A stretch of 64,000 nt of DNA from Floccularia luteovirens (lineage: Eukaryota; Basidiomycota; Agaricomycetes; Agaricales; Squamanitaceae), in contig VSJF01000002.1 of assembly GCA_009739215.1 (NCBI GenBank), forward strand, positions 2,356,001 to 2,420,000, in the 5' to 3' direction. Below are positions 30,073 to 44,851 of this stretch, one piece after another. Made by a program: the position numbers and the translations under genes. The stretch's first letter is position 1, and every line of letters starts with the position of its first letter. The notes beneath the pieces are model-generated. The model was given only the letters and a program-made list of their open reading frames with translations. It ran no database searches and had not been told where the DNA came from.

Positions 30073-33000
30073 CTACTTACGAACAAGTCCAGCCATTTGA
30101 TAAAGAGCTTCCCTATCACTGCTACCATCCACCAATCTTTTCAAAGGTCCATCAGTTTTTTGTAACAACACCTTTGTGTTATCTAGCTCAACCTACGATA
30201 TGTCAATCATAGTCAGTCAAGGTTTATCTAAAAGATGTAACTCACAATCCGTCCATCATCCAGAACCATCTATGCAGATATCTTAGCTTACAACCTCCAA
30301 TGTTAAATCATCTGTTACTCACAATCCTATCAGCATCCATTATCGTCTGCAGGCGATGTGCTATGGTGATGATTGTTACATCGGAACCAAGCTGATTACG
30401 CAATGTTGATTGAATTATCGAGTCCGTTTGATAATCTGTCCAATTTCAAATTCAACGTATATGCCATATTCAAGGGAAGAAATAACACACCTATAGCAGA
30501 AGTGGCTACAAACTTATAACTCAGCATGTGTGACTACAGCAATGTGCAAGAATCCCTACCTTCATCCAAGATCAATAACTTACTTCCTCGCACCATTGCT
30601 CTCGCTAATGCAAGAATCTGTCGTTGTCCAACAGACAAATTGCTTCCCCCACTTGAAACATGATTGTCCAATGTGAGACGCGATTCTCCAGTCTCGTTAT
30701 TCAGTGAAAACAGTCCAGAAGATTTCAATGCTTCATTAAGAGTTGCATCGTCATATTGCTCGAATGGGTCCAGATTCCTTCTCAATGTCCCTACGCACCA
30801 TAGTCAGCGAACAGGTGCCACTGATGTGCAGCCGTATGAAATGTACCACTGAGTAACTCGGGCTAGTGTTGAATCGAGAAATTACAAAACTCTGCATTGA
30901 ATGAAAAAAATACATGACATACCACTTGTGGAATGATTGTGATATTCGACCGCAATGTGTCAAGATTGATGGCGTTAGTGCACAGTCCGTCATAATAAAC
31001 ATCACCCTCAGTTAATATGCAGCGGAGAAGTGCAAGAGTCAAAGAACTCTGATCAAAATCACATATGTTAGTCTTGTAAATAATGATCCACCTTACTGAA
31101 CGCACCTTTCCACTTCCAGTCCTTCCCACTATACAAACGTATGTCACGTTAAACTGACAAACTCTTAGCTTCTATGAGGACCACTTACCGATTCCTATTC
31201 TTTCACCTGACTTGACATGGAATGAAATGTCATGCAAAACCTTGGGTCCATTCTGCATGACGTGAGTAACCAGCCACACGGACGATTAAGGCATAGGAAA
31301 CGAACCAAAGAGTAACGTGCAGAGAGTTTCTCAACCCGTAGTTCACCACTAGTTGGCCATGCTGCAGGAGGTATCCCCGATTCAGTAGACACTGGTTCAT
31401 GGTCTATGTCAATGTAGCTCTGGACACGCTCCAAGCTGCGGTAGAAAAAGTGAGAATATGCCTTGGCTGGTCCAGAGAAAAACATACCTATTGGCCTGGA
31501 CTTCGAACTGGTTGTATAGTCGGACACCCCATAGAATCATGAAGCAAAATTCGGTTGCCATATTCAATGAGAAACCGATATTCGCAGGGCTCACTCGCCT
31601 ATTTTTAAAGTACACAAGATAGCCAGCGAGTCCACTTGTAAACAAATCCCCAATGAAACCAATTCTGACACCGATCCATCGATTGAGATTGTATGTCATT
31701 CTTGCAATTCTGACATAATGGTTAATCCTCTTTAGAGACTCATTTTTGAAGGCTGTTTGAACACCATAAGCTCGAATAGAGACTAAAGATTGTGGTAAGT
31801 CTTGGAAACTAGCATTAATCTTGACAACACTTACCGAGTCCATTAATAGAAGCTCCGAAGTGACCCAATAATGGCGCTTTCGCATTACTGAATCTACATC
31901 AGAGAGAGGAGCCTATTAAGTCCATTAAGATTACCTCATTTCCCTTTTGACAGAAATTTGGGCTCTCAGATATATATTGCCAATAAATACCCCAATCAAA
32001 CCGGCTAACAAACCAGGGAAAAAGAAGATTGGTGTAAACCAAACCACTGCAGCCAATTTTGTGGTCATGCCCACTGCGACAAGTTCAAACACAGCAGAAA
32101 ATGTTGTGCCTAAGGAAGTGTCGATGACATTCATATCTTGTGTACATCTCGTGATGATGCGAGATGTCGGTGTTTTGTCAAGCCATCTGGGTTGCAGCTG
32201 CTTAGTACCGTCAATGACAAGGGAAAAACAATAAATGCTCACTTCAGTGTGGCATTCAGCACAGATTGGATAAGTTTGCGATGCAATGTCCTTGATGCCC
32301 GTATGAGACCGAAGACCCATAGACAGTTATACAAGATATAGAAAGTGGCGGCAAAGCAAAAAATCGAAGCATAGATTGATAGATAGCTAGGGTATGAAAA
32401 GTTAACATCTATGAGCACTAACATAAACAAATGAGATACTCGCTAGAGCACTGGAACATGAGATGCTGGTCTGCCAATATATTGAGAACTCCAATAACCT
32501 AAGAACCACACCTGGAATGTATTCGTAAACTCTGTTGCATAAACACCAATCAGCCAGAAGGTAAAAAAGATGATGTAGCGATCTCCAGCTAAGGCGGACA
32601 GAAACAATTTTATGGACTTGAGGGTAACGTATCCTTCGGCAATTTCCTCGGCTATGACCAGCTTCCCATCGCCTGAGTCTTTCTTTTCTGGCAAAGTCAC
32701 TTTGTTCATTTCTAGTTCATCGCCCGCGGCATCGAGTTCAGTTGCGATTTCATCATCGTTGTCCCAGCCAGTTAAGTGGGTAGAGATATTGAGGTCCTCG
32801 GGCTGAGCGCATGCATTACCATCCAGGTCCAGAGTGACCACAAAGCCAGCAATCGAATTCAATGTGACGTTGTGAGTCTGAAGATCAGGCGTTCAATTGT
32901 CAATGTGATTCCAAGATAGAATGGAATACAGCTGCTTACCACAAGAATAATAGTTCTTCCACAAACAAGGTCGCCTTGGAAGCATTTATTGACAATCCAT

Positions 33001-36000
33001 CGAGATCTTCAAAATATAGACTGTGAAGACGCCTAATGAAAGAAAAGATGGGTTGCATACGTATGGACATCCAAAGCTGCTAGCACATCATCAAGAAGGA
33101 GGATTTCTGCAGAAGAGTAGATAGCTCGGGCAAGTGTCACTCGTGCCTTTGCTGTAGTTAATAACTTGCTGACACATTGTTAAACGGAGCATCACCTTTT
33201 GACCTCCACTAAGTGTAAGACCACGCTCTCCAACTTCAGTCTCATCTCCAGCCTCGAACATGGCAAGGTCACGCTCCAGAGCACATTGATGTATGACTGA
33301 CACAACCTAGGTTAAATATTGTAAAAATATAACGTTGTGATAACATACCTTTCTTGTATCTGACCTCGTCAAAAGCACCACCAAACACAACATTCTCTTT
33401 GATCGTTGCATTTTGTACCCATGACTCTTGTGCGGCATATGCAACACCTCCTCCACGAGGAAGACTGAAACTGGATTCCGAATTAACGGGTAGATAGTGC
33501 ATTTCACCTGGAAATTAGTCGAGTCATGGGTACTGGATGATGACAGAACTAGGTGAATACCAACCTAGTAGTGCCATGAGTAGTGATGTCTTTCCCGAAC
33601 CGCTGGTTATGGGCTTCGTCACGACTAAATCAATGAGATGAACGGAGGTTTTACTTACGTTGGACCGATGATGAGATTAATGGTATTGCGTTTGAATGTC
33701 AATTCGCCCATGATTCGAAGTTTGAATGGATGATCGGAGGGTGCCGTATTTTCTTCCTCGGGTTCGGTAGACCACGAAAAGATAGCATCATGGAACCCGA
33801 TAGCACCCCTGTCATGGTTGTCAACAGACACTTCTGCTTTTTCTTTTGCAGAAAAAGAGTCGAGCAGTTCTGTATGGTGAAGGAATTCGTTCACTCTGTC
33901 CAGGGAAACCTTGCCTAGATGACGTGGTCGCAGTATGTACTGATAAGTCAACTCATGCTACTAGAAGAGGCGCACCCTGAATTGTCTTTGTCAACTGAAA
34001 AAAGATCCTTGATAAATAGCCCCGCATCATAGCAAATACTGTCATGCTCGAGAACACTTTAGATGCTATATCACGAAACTTGTAACAAGTTCTCGAAGTA
34101 AAAATGAGAAACAGACGAACCACTCATTTCCTCTTTCATGATGACGGTGTAGACAGTATATGTCACTAGCATTGTCATGGTTGGCACCATAAAGCTGAGA
34201 AATTGAACAACAGACACCAAAAGCTAGCTTATGGACTTACTTGCTAACTTGAAGCAATAAATCCCACAACTGTCTTGGAAGAATTGTCAGTAGTTTGATC
34301 GCTGTGAGTACAATACAACACACCCTTCGCTGCCATAACAATGTTAGTTCTTCTTCTCGTTTTTCACCGATGATATCTCTGACCCTCCCTTCCCAGCCGA
34401 ATAACTTGATCATACGAATAGTGTTCGTCACTGCTCCTCGTCAACATGACATGATATGAAACAGAGTAAGACTCACTCTCAGATACTGTTTGTACACGAG
34501 CATCAGTCTATACGACAAAATATATAAGCATTGTCTCTGAATAACGAATAATCAGGAATGTTACCAGCTTCATCTTCTTTATTTGGATGTTTTGAACTTT
34601 CTTCGCAATAACGCCAGGGAGAGGAGTGAGGAGAACCAAGAACCCAAGTCCAACAAATGCACTATTTTCCATTAACGAGAATTGCTATTTAATAATTGGG
34701 AAGAATACCTCCAGCCAAGCACATTGTGTAGAAATACCATAGATAATACAATCTGAATTGGAACACAAAGTCCTACAAGACCATTAATCCGGTGTGGTTG
34801 AATATTATATGTTTCACTTACCAGCTAGCAAAAAGTCTCCAGCCTCAACGATGTTCTGAAGATCGGTGGTCACAAGGTTATTAATTTTACCAATAAGGTT
34901 ATCTGAGCTCGGTTTCTTTTCGGGTGGTGCATCTGAACTAGTAGGTTCGGCCTTTTTCTTGCATTTTGTAGAAGATGCGCTCGACTGAGGCAACTGGGTT
35001 GAACTAGATGAAACAGGTGTTGGAGTTGCCTGGTCAGAACTACCAGATTTACCAGACTTGGTAGATGCATTCTCAGGTGTGGAGATGACAGGATTTTGGC
35101 CGCTCTGATTCAAGGTTCCCTCTTTCTTCAAAGATGACTTGGGTATCTCAGCCTTCAGACGAATCCGTAAGCTGTGCTCGAACACCAGTTGTGTCAGAAG
35201 GCCCTCTGTTCTCACTAATATTCTGGTGGCAAGAAATGTATACTTTTGGGTGAATAACGTGTGAACCATAGGTCCCAAAAACAGCAGAAATATCCAAAAC
35301 CAGGGCTTTATTGTTGCGTCAATACCGTTTGTTTCCAAGTAGCTGGAAATATGATGAGGAGATCATACACATATACCCAACACGGAGTGATCAGACTACC
35401 ACATACTCCAAAATTCTGTTGATTGCAATTGGCGATGCAAATGCTGGAATACACTGACCAATCACAGTCAAGGATAAGACTGTATATTCAAAGCCTGTGT
35501 GCGAATTGATTGAATAGTGTGCAAAATCTTACTCAAGAAACCCTTACGGTATACACGCATTAATCCGAAAAATAAATGGCGCTTCTTTGCACCAGGAAAA
35601 TGTATCAAGATGCTACAAGATGTTCAAGTTCTGTATCCAGCAGATTACTGGTTGGACTCACGGGAAATGCCTTGCCAGTCAAAATTTCTGAACGATCATC
35701 ATCCACCAGTTGAGGTAGCAGATCCTGCGATAGATGGGGTAGCTTGTATGCTTTCAGAATTATAGGGTCAAGGAAAGTATACAACGTGAGCGACAGTAAA
35801 GAAGCTGTCTGCTCCGGATTTGGAGGGTTCGCAGGGTTCTATTGGTAGAGAATCGCGTCAAGATCATCTGTGATTTTTTTGTTGGCTCACGTTTATGTCG
35901 ATTGGAACATATCGACGCGGAATCAACAGCGGAATGAGGATAGAAATGGCAAATAAAATGGCGACTTTTGCCCAGAGGACAGGACCTTCAGCAATATCGA

Positions 36001-36608
36001 TGGGAACTTGTGTATATGTTGCGAATGGCCAGATATCTCTGTAGGCATAGATAGAGAAGTTCACAAGAAGTAGCACAGTGACGTGTCGTCCACATATGAC
36101 ACTGAAGTGAGGAATCAAAATTGAAGTGACTGCAAGGATAAACAGGTAGAGCTAGAGAGGATGTCAGTTACAGAATGGTGTAACTCAAGACATAGACAAC
36201 CCACATAAGTGGCGCATATCGGAAGCTCAGTAAACGTGCCCTGGTCAGCCCGATATCGCGTCACCACCGACCAGATAGACAGAGATAGCAAAGCTAAACA
36301 GCCTATTGCCCTCCCAATCATAAAGAAAACTATCTGCAAGTTCCCATGTCGTGAAATAATGCCCCCTGATTCGTCCTCTTTTCGCGATTGTTCCGTCGTA
36401 CTGCCAGAACAAATTCTGACCAACCAGTTTAATACAACGTGCAATATAAAGATAAGGGCAGAAGAAGAAGCAGCGTAGTATGAGAGTGCCAGGCTCGGTT
36501 TCCTGGATCATAGTAGGTTTAGTTTATAATGTTGTGACATACAACTTGAGCGCTTGAGCTCAGCACTTGCCACTCCACCAAAGCTATTACTGATTGGTAG
36601 TCCATCAT
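30073..36608 (-). CDS. ABCC (MRP/YCF1-type) transporter, copy 3, most intact copy
   Basis: ABC exporter of the long ABCC type, predicted in plasma or vacuolar membrane; substrate unknown. ATG at 36608 or 36605 (exon 1 [15 protein letters not shown] donor), TAG at 30073. About 35 exons were followed. They encode five N-terminal helices (TMD0), TMD1 with a disordered Ser/Thr/Pro/Lys insert (35190-34900), NBD1 ([33 protein letters not shown]), TMD2 ([33 protein letters not shown]) and NBD2 ([48 protein letters not shown]). NBD1 has Asp where NBD2 has the catalytic Glu, normal for ABCC. One problem was found: an extra g near 35596 in exon 5 breaks the frame unless the acceptor nine codons downstream (gcaaag) is used. 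Confidence 0.8.
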
Positions 36609-37136
36609 GGCCAGCGATTTTTCTAGGAAGCACATTCCACCTCTGAAGGTCTTCGTTGGATTCAGTGGACTAATATTTACGACACGTGAAGTGTCTGGCT
36701 TTAACAGAGGTATTGACGTTACTTCGGGTATAAATGCCCGCCACGATGAATAAAGTCCATGACTCTCCCTCCTTTTTGAATGATCCATCTACGACTTCTT
36801 TCTGTTTGATTGGAGAAGTTTGCATCAATGTAATTTCATGTAGCCTCTGTATTGCGCAAGTATTCGTCGCCATTGGTGTCATGGCGGCAATGGTTTTATT
36901 GTTGCATGGGCTATAGTCTATATATAGCCTCCACGACTGTTTTTTAGAAGTACTATAATGGACTTGTATATAGTCCTATCCTCTGATCCAGAGTGACAAC
37001 AACTCTATCAGCTACTGTCACAACTTTCCAGCTGGACAGGAGGGGGCGAAAATAAGAAAGATGAAGAGAAGTTCGACCCTCTACTTCACACGTCTTTATT
37101 AAAAACTTCAACTTATTTTTCTTCGCCTAATACCTT
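36609..37136. other. Short spacer between ABC copies 3 and 4
   Basis: Only 528 bp, serving as promoter of copy 3 and 3' flank of copy 4. Bases 36609-36715 belong to the upstream block shared by all copies. No gene. Confidence 0.6.
37095..37100 (-). terminator. Putative poly(A) signal of ABC copy 4
   Basis: AATAAA on the minus strand 37 bp beyond the stop codon at 37137; shared in position and flank with copy 3. Confidence 0.5.
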
Positions 37137-40100
37137 TTACTTACCGACAAGTCCTGCCATTTCAAGAAGAGCTTCTCTATCCCCACTTCCATCTACCAAT
37201 TTTTTTAGCGGACCATCAGTTTTTTGTAACAACACCTTTGGGTTATCAAGCTCAGCCTATGACGTGTCAGCAGTTGTTACTTATTTATCTAGAAGATGTG
37301 ACTCACGATCCGTCCACCGTCCAGAACCATCTATGCAAATATATATCTCAGCTCACAATATCCAGTAACGAACCGCTTATTACTCACAATCCTATCAGCA
37401 TCCATTATCGTCTGCAGGCGATGTGCTATGGTGATGATTGTGACATCGGAACCCAGTTGGTTACGCAATGTCGATTGAATGATCGAATCCGTTTGATAAT
37501 CTTTCCAATACCGATTAAACATAAGATCAGTTAGATAGAAAGTAAATAACACACCTATAGCAGAAGTGGCTACGAGATTCTTATAACTCAGCATGTGTGA
37601 CTACAGCAATGTGCAAGAATCCCTACCTTCATCCAAGATCAATAACTTACTTCCTCGCACCATTGCTCTCGCTAATGCAAGAATCTGTCGTTGGCCAACG
37701 GATAAATTGCTTCCCCCACTTGAAACATGACTGTCCAGTGTGAGACGCGATTCTCCAGTCTCACTATTCAGTGAAAACAGTCCAGATGATCTCAATGCGT
37801 CATTAAGAGTAGCGTCGTTATATTGCTCGAATGGGTCTAGGTTCCTTCTAAGTGTACCTATGTACCACAGTCAACAAAGAGGGGCTACTGATGTACAGCT
37901 GGGTGAAACTTACCACTGAGTAACTCGGGCTAGCATTGAATCGAGTATTCACTAAACTCTGCATTGAATACGAAGATCTCATGACATACCACTTGTGGAA
38001 TTATTGTGATATTTGATCGTAATGCGTCCAGATTGACGGCATTGGTGCGTAGTCCATCATAATAAACATCGCCCTCAGTCAATATGCAGCGGAGAAGTGC
38101 AAGAGTCAAAGAACTCTGATCAAAATCACATATGTTAGTCTTGTAAATAATGATCCACCTTACTGAACGCACCTTTCCACTTCCAGTCCTTCCCACTATA
38201 CAAACTGTATGTCACGTTAAACTGACAAACTCTTAGCTTCCTATGAGGACCACTTACCGATTCCTATTCTTTCACCTGACTTGACATGGAATGAAATGTC
38301 ATGCAAAACCTTGGGTCCATTCTATATGACGTGAGTGATCAGCCACACGAATGATTAGGGCATAGAAAACGAACAAACGAACCGAAGAGTAACGTGCAGA
38401 GAGTTTCTCAACCCGTAGCTCACCACTAGTTGGCCATGCTGCAGGAGGTATCCCCGATTCAGTAGACTCTGGCTCATGGTCTATATCAATGTAGCTCTGG
38501 ACACGCTCCAAGCTGCGGCAGAAAAAGTGAGAATATGCCTTGGCTGGTCCAGAGAAAAACATACCTATTGGCCTGAACTTCGAGCTCATTATAGAATCGG
38601 ACACCCCACAGAATCAACATGCAGAATTCGGTTGCCATATCCAAAGAGAAACCTGTGTTCGCAGGGCTCACTCGTCCATTGTTAAAGTAGATAAGGAAGC
38701 CAGCAAGTCCGCTCGTGAACAAGGCCCCAATTATATCGATTCTGAACACCGATCCATCGATTGAGATTGTATGTCATTCTTGCAATTCTGACATAATGGT
38801 TAATCCTCTTTAGAGACTCATTTTTGAAGGCTGTTTGAGCACCATAAGCTCGAATAGAGACTAAAGATTGTGGTAAATCTTGGAAACTAGCATTAATCTT
38901 GACAACACTTACCGAGTCCATTAATAGAAGCTCCGAAGTGACCCAATAATGGCGCTTTCGCATTACTGGAACCCTCAATTCAGAGAAAGGCTGCATATCA
39001 AGTCAATTAACCTTACTTACCTCATTTCCCTTTTGACAGAAATTTGGGCTCTCAGATATATATTGCCAATATATGCCCCAATCAAACCAGCTAGAAGGCC
39101 AGGGAAAAAGAAGATGGGTGTAAACCAGACAACTGCAACCAGTTTCGAGGTCATGCCCACTGCGACAAGTTCAAACACTGTAGAAAATGTCATGCCTAAG
39201 GAAGTGTCGATGACATTCATATCTTGTGTACATCTCGTGATGATGCGAGATGTCGGTGTTTTGTCAAGCCATCTAAGTTGCAGCTGCTTAGTACTGTCAA
39301 TGACAAGGGACAACAAATAAATGCTCACCTCAGTGTGGTATTCAGCACAGATTGGATAAGTTTGCGATGCAATGTCCTTGATGCCCGTATGAGACCGAAG
39401 ACCCATAGATAGTTATACAAGATATAGAAAATGATGGTAAGGCAGACAATCGAAGTATAGATTGATAGATAACTAGAGAAGTGTGAAATTAACATCTAGG
39501 GCACTAATATAAATGAATGAAGTACTCACTAGAGCACTGGAACCTGAGATGCTGGTCTGCCAATATACTGAGAACTCCAATAACCTAAGAACCACACCTG
39601 AAATATACTCATGACCCCGGTTGCATAAACAACAAACAACCAGAAGGTGAAAAAGATGATGTAGCGATCTCCAGCTAAGGCTGATAGAAACAATTTCATG
39701 GACTTGAGGCTAACGTGTCCTTCGGCAATTTCCTCAGCAATAACTAACTTTCCATCACCCGAGTCTTTCTTTTCTGGCAAAACTGATTGGTTCATTTCTA
39801 GTTCATCGCCTGCAGCATCAAGTTTAGATTCAATCTCGTCATCGTTGTTCTGGCTCGCTAAGAGGGTGGAAACATTGAGGTCCTCGGGCTGAGCGCATGC
39901 ATTACCATCCAGGTCCAAAGTGACCACAAAACCAGCAACCGAAGCCAATGTGGCGTTGTGAGTCTGAAAGATCAGGCGTTCAATTGACAATGTGACTCCA
40001 GGATAGAATGGAATACAGCTGCTTACCACAAGAATAATAGTTCTTCCACGAACAAGGTCGCCTTGGAAGCATTTATTGACAATCCATCGAGATCTTCAAA

Positions 40101-43100
40101 ATATAGACTGTGAAGACGCCTAATGAAAGAAAAGATGGGTTGCATACATATGGACATCCAAAGCTGCTAGCACATCATCAAGAAGGAGGATTTCTGCAGA
40201 AGAGTAGATAGCTCGGGCAAGTGTCACTCGTGCCTTTGCTGTAGTTAATAACTTGCTGACACATTGTTAAACGGAGCATCACCTTTTGACCTCCACTAAG
40301 TGTAAGACCACGCTCTCCAACTTCAGTCTCATCTCCAGCCTCGAACATGGCAAGGTCACGCTCCAGAGCACATTGATGTATGACTGACACAACCTAGGTT
40401 AAATATTGTAAAAATATAACGTTGTGATAACATACCTTTCTTGTATCTGACCTCGTCAAAAGCACCACCAAACACAACATTCTCTTTGATTGTCGCATTT
40501 TGTACCCATGACTCTTGTGCGGCATATGCAACACCTCCTCCACGAGGAAGACTGAAACTGGATTCCGAATTAACGGGTAGATAGTGCATTTCACCTGGAA
40601 ATTAGTCGAGTCATGGGTACTGGATGATGACAGAACTAGGTGAATACCAACCTAGTAGTGCCATGAGTAGTGATGTCTTTCCCGAACCGCTGGTTATGGG
40701 CTTCGTCACGACTAAATCAATGAGATGAACGGAGGTTTTACTTACGTTGGACCGATGATGAGATTAATGGTATTGCGTTTGAATGTCAATTCGCCCATGA
40801 TTCGAAGTTTGAATGGATGATCAGAGGGTGCCGTATCTTCTTCCTCGGGTTCGGTAGACCACGAAAAGATAGCATCATGGAACCCGATAGCACCCCTGTC
40901 ATGGTTGTCAACAGACACTTCTGATTTTTCTTTTGCAGAAAAAGAGTCGAGCAGTTCTGTATTGTGAAGAAATTCGTTCACTCTGTCCAAAGATACCTTG
41001 CCTATATGATATGGTCTAAGTATGAATAATCAACTGTCAAATAACGCAGAAAAGTGCACCCTGAATTATCGCCGTTAATTCCCAAAAGATCATTGATAAA
41101 TAGCCCCGCATCATGGTAAACACTGCCATGCTTGAGAATACTTTGGATGCTACATCATGAAACTTGTAACAAGTTCTCGGAAGTAACGGTAAGAAACGGA
41201 CGAACCACTCATTTCCTCTTTCATAATGACGGTGTACACAGTATACGTCACTAGCATTGTCATCGTTGGCACCAGGAAACTGAGAAATTGAGCAACAGAC
41301 GCCAAGAATTAACAAATATACTCACTTGCTAACTTGAAGCACTAAATCCCATAACTGTTTCGGAAAAATTGTCAGCGGTTTGATCACTGTGAGTTTAATT
41401 AAAAAAACACCTTTCTTTGCCATAACAATATTAATTCTTCTTCTCGTTTTTCACCGATGATATAATTGATTTTCCTTTCCCAACCGAATAACTTGATCAT
41501 GCGAAGGGTGTTCATCACTGCTCCGCGTTAGCATGACACCATATGATTCCAAAGACTCACTCTCAGATACTGTTTGTACACGAGCATCAGTCTGTACGAC
41601 AAAATATATAAGCATTGTGTCTGAACGACGAATAATCGGGAACGTTACCAGCTTCATCTTCTTTATTTGGATATCCTGAACTTTCTTCGCAATAAGCCCA
41701 GGGAGAGGAGTGAGGAGAACCAAGAACCCAAGTCCAACGAATGCACTGTTTCATTAATGAGCATTGCTATTCCGGAATTGGGACGAGGGAAGAATACCTC
41801 CAGCCAAGCACGTTGTGTAGAAATATCATGGATAATACAATCTGAATCGGAACATAAAGTCCTAGAAGACCATCCGTCCAATGTAGCTGAAATTATACGT
41901 TACACTTACCAACTAGCAAAATGTCTCTCGCCTCAACAATGTTTTGAACATCTGTGGTCACAAGGTTATTAATCTTGCCAATCAGATTATCTGAACTTGA
42001 TTTCTTCTCGGGTGATGCATCTGCCTTAGTAGGTTCAGCCTTTTTCTTGCTTTTCGTCGAAGATGCGCTCGACTGAGGTACCTGGGTTGAACTAGAGGAG
42101 ACAGGTGTTGGTGTAATCTGGTCGAAATCACCAGAGTTACTATACTCCGTGGATGCATTGTCAGGTGTGGCTGCAGCAGTGTTTTGGCTGCTTGGCTTTG
42201 GCGTTCCTTCATTCCCTCCAGATGACTTGGGTACCTCAGCCTTCAAACGAATCCGTAAGCTGTGCTCGAACACCAGTTGTGTCAGAAGGCCCTCCGTTCT
42301 CACTAGGGTTCTAGTGGCAATAAATATATACCACTGGAATGACAAAGTATGAACCATAGGTCCCGCAAATAGCAGGGATAGCCAAAACCAGGGCTTTATT
42401 GTTGCGCCAATACCATTTTTTTCCAGGTAGCTAGAAATATGAGGAGACCATATCCACAACACAGAATGACTACCACATACTTCAAAATTCTGTTGATTGC
42501 TATTGGCGATGCAAATTCTGAAATACATTGGGCAACCACTGTTAAGGCTAAGACCGTATATTCAAAGCCTGTGTGCGAATTGGTTGAATAGTGTGTAAAA
42601 TCTGACTTAAAAAACCCTTACGGTATACACGCATTAATCCGAAAAATAAATGGCGCTTCTTTGCACCAGAAAATGTATCAAGACGCTACAAGATGTTCAA
42701 GTTCTGTATCTAGCGGATTACTGGTTGGACTCACGGGAAATGCTTTGCCAGTCAAAATTTCTGAGCGGTCGTCATCTACCAGTTGGGGTAGTAAATGACT
42801 TGATAGATGAGGTATCTTATATGCTTTCAAAACGATCGGGTCAAGGTAAGTATACAGCATAAGTGACAATAAAGGAGCTGTCTGCTCCGGGTTTGGAGGG
42901 TTCGCAGGGTTCTATGAGTAGAGAATCGCGTCAAGATCATCTGTGATTTTTTTGTTGGCTCACGTTTATGTCGATTGGAACATATCGACGCGGAATCAAC
43001 AGCGGAATGAGGATAGAAATGGCAAATAAAATGGCGACTTTTGCCCAGAGGACAGGACCTTCAGCAATATCGATGGGAACTTGTGTATATGTTGCGAATG

Positions 43101-43664
43101 GCCAGATATCTCTGTAGGCATAGATAGAAAAGGTCACAAGAAGTAGCACAGTGACGTGTCGTCCACATATAACACTGAAGCGAGGAATCAAAATTGACGT
43201 GAGTGCAAGGATAGACAGGTAGAACTTAACAGAATGTCAGTTAAAGAAGTTGGTGTCAAAGTCATAAACAACTCACATAAGTGACGCATATCGGAAGCTC
43301 AGCAAACGCGTCTTGATTCGTCCGATAGCGCGTCACCGCCGACCAGATGGATAGGGATAATAAAGCTAAACAGCCCAACGCTCTCCCAATCATATAGAAA
43401 AGTATCTGCAAGTTCCCGTGTCGTGCAACAAAACCTCCTGAATCACCATCTTTTCGCGAATGTTCGGCCGTATTTCCAGTGAAAATTCTGACCAACCAGT
43501 TGAGTACGACATGTAATATGATGATAACAGCAGAAGCAGCAGCAGCGTAGGATGAGAGTGCCAGGCTCGGTTTCCTGGATCCATGAGTTTAGTTTATAAC
43601 CTTGTGACCTATGTGTTAGCACTTACCACTCCACCAAAGCTATAACTGATTGGTAGCCCATCAT
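37137..43664 (-). pseudogene. ABCC transporter, copy 4 (one frameshift found)
   Basis: ATG at 43664/43661, TAA at 37137. Exons read by splice sites: 43664-43627, 43574-43277, 43224-42964, 42911-42735, 42685-42622, 42568-42481, 42430-41910, 41861-41798, 41745-41649, 41591-41561, 41517-41411, 41354-41326, 41279-41206, 41149-41060, 41001-40746, 40689-40652, 40594-40436, 40383-40283, 40233-40148, 40093-40027, 39963-39530, 39472-39329, 39272-39021, 38965-38913, 38860-38565, then about ten smaller ones for NBD2. The frame is clean through TMD0, TMD1, NBD1 and the start of TMD2. An extra base near 38745 (ctgaacaccg against ctgacaccg in copy 3) then shifts it inside TMD2. NBD2 beyond is intact in sequence. 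Unlike copies 1-3, exon 1 ends in a GT donor. It could be functional if that base is an assembly error. Confidence 0.8.
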
Positions 43665-44851
43665 GGTCAACGATTGTTGTGAGAAGCACATTCCAATATC
43701 GAGGGCTTCCATCGTTGGATTCACTGGACTAATATCTACGATACACGAGGAGTCAGGCCGAGTCAGGCTTTTAGCTTTAACAAGGGTATTGACTCGACTT
43801 CGGGACCTTGTTCTATTGATATCATGTGTTGAAAGCGAATGCCCATATGGTGACTAAATATAAATCACCGCTGTAACTCCTGCTACGAAACCAATTTGAA
43901 TATCACTGAGAAGTCTGAGAGCGTAAGCTCTCACAATTTGGAAGGTCGTAAGCCAATTAATAAGTTTGTGCGCTGTTCCACAAGCTTACGATTATGCAGT
44001 TTATGCCAGCTCTCTGCTCGTGCTATGTAGATGGTCAATATATGACTCGTCCGTGGGGGTTTTGATTGCATCTGATTGCATGAAATTGTTGAAAGTTGAT
44101 TGTATGCTCCTTGAAGCCATCTTGGCAGTGTGACATTCTTAAAATGGTAGTAGTGTCACTGATCCCAAGCTTTTGCCAGCACATCAAGCCCATTTCTTTA
44201 GAGTATATCACCGTGCAAAGGCGTGCCATTTTACACTCCTTATGCGTGCATGCGTGTGTTTTTTAAACCATATGCACGAGCCAAATGTTACAGCCCACTA
44301 TAGAGGGTTGAGGAAGGAATGCCGCAAGCATCGGAACAGCAGAAACAAGTAAAGTACCAGCTGACATCACACAAGCAACTGGCAACAAGTCAATATAAGT
44401 ACATCCAATTATTATAACATTGCTCAGGTTAATTAATTTTAATTTTCCTTCCAGCTATTGGAGATACTGCGTTACATAGCGACGCAAAATCACCACTACC
44501 AATGCGAACTGAATGTGTTACGGGAAAAAGCATGTGATGTGGTGATCACAATAGCGGTGCAAGACAGGCCTCGGAAGCATGGAATAAGAGGAAAGTGTAC
44601 GAAATTGATCCGAGTCAGGCGAACGCAGGTGAACAGAACCCCAATTTATACAGCGTTTCGATTGTCACAGCTCCTCTAATGAGAACAGGTGCGCAGAGGA
44701 AAAGTAAGTTGCACATATACACATGGATCACGCCCTCATGGAGTCAAAACTTTATTATAATTAATATAGAAGCTTAACCAAGTAAATAGTCCGGAGAGAT
44801 ACAAGTTTTTCTTTATCCTATAAAATTTAATAATGGGATACCTCAAATGCC
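43665..44851. other. Intergenic between ABC copy 4 and the GMC gene
   Basis: 1.19 kb. Bases 43665-43800 hold the conserved ABC upstream block. The remainder has only short ORFs without recognisable features. Confidence 0.5.
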
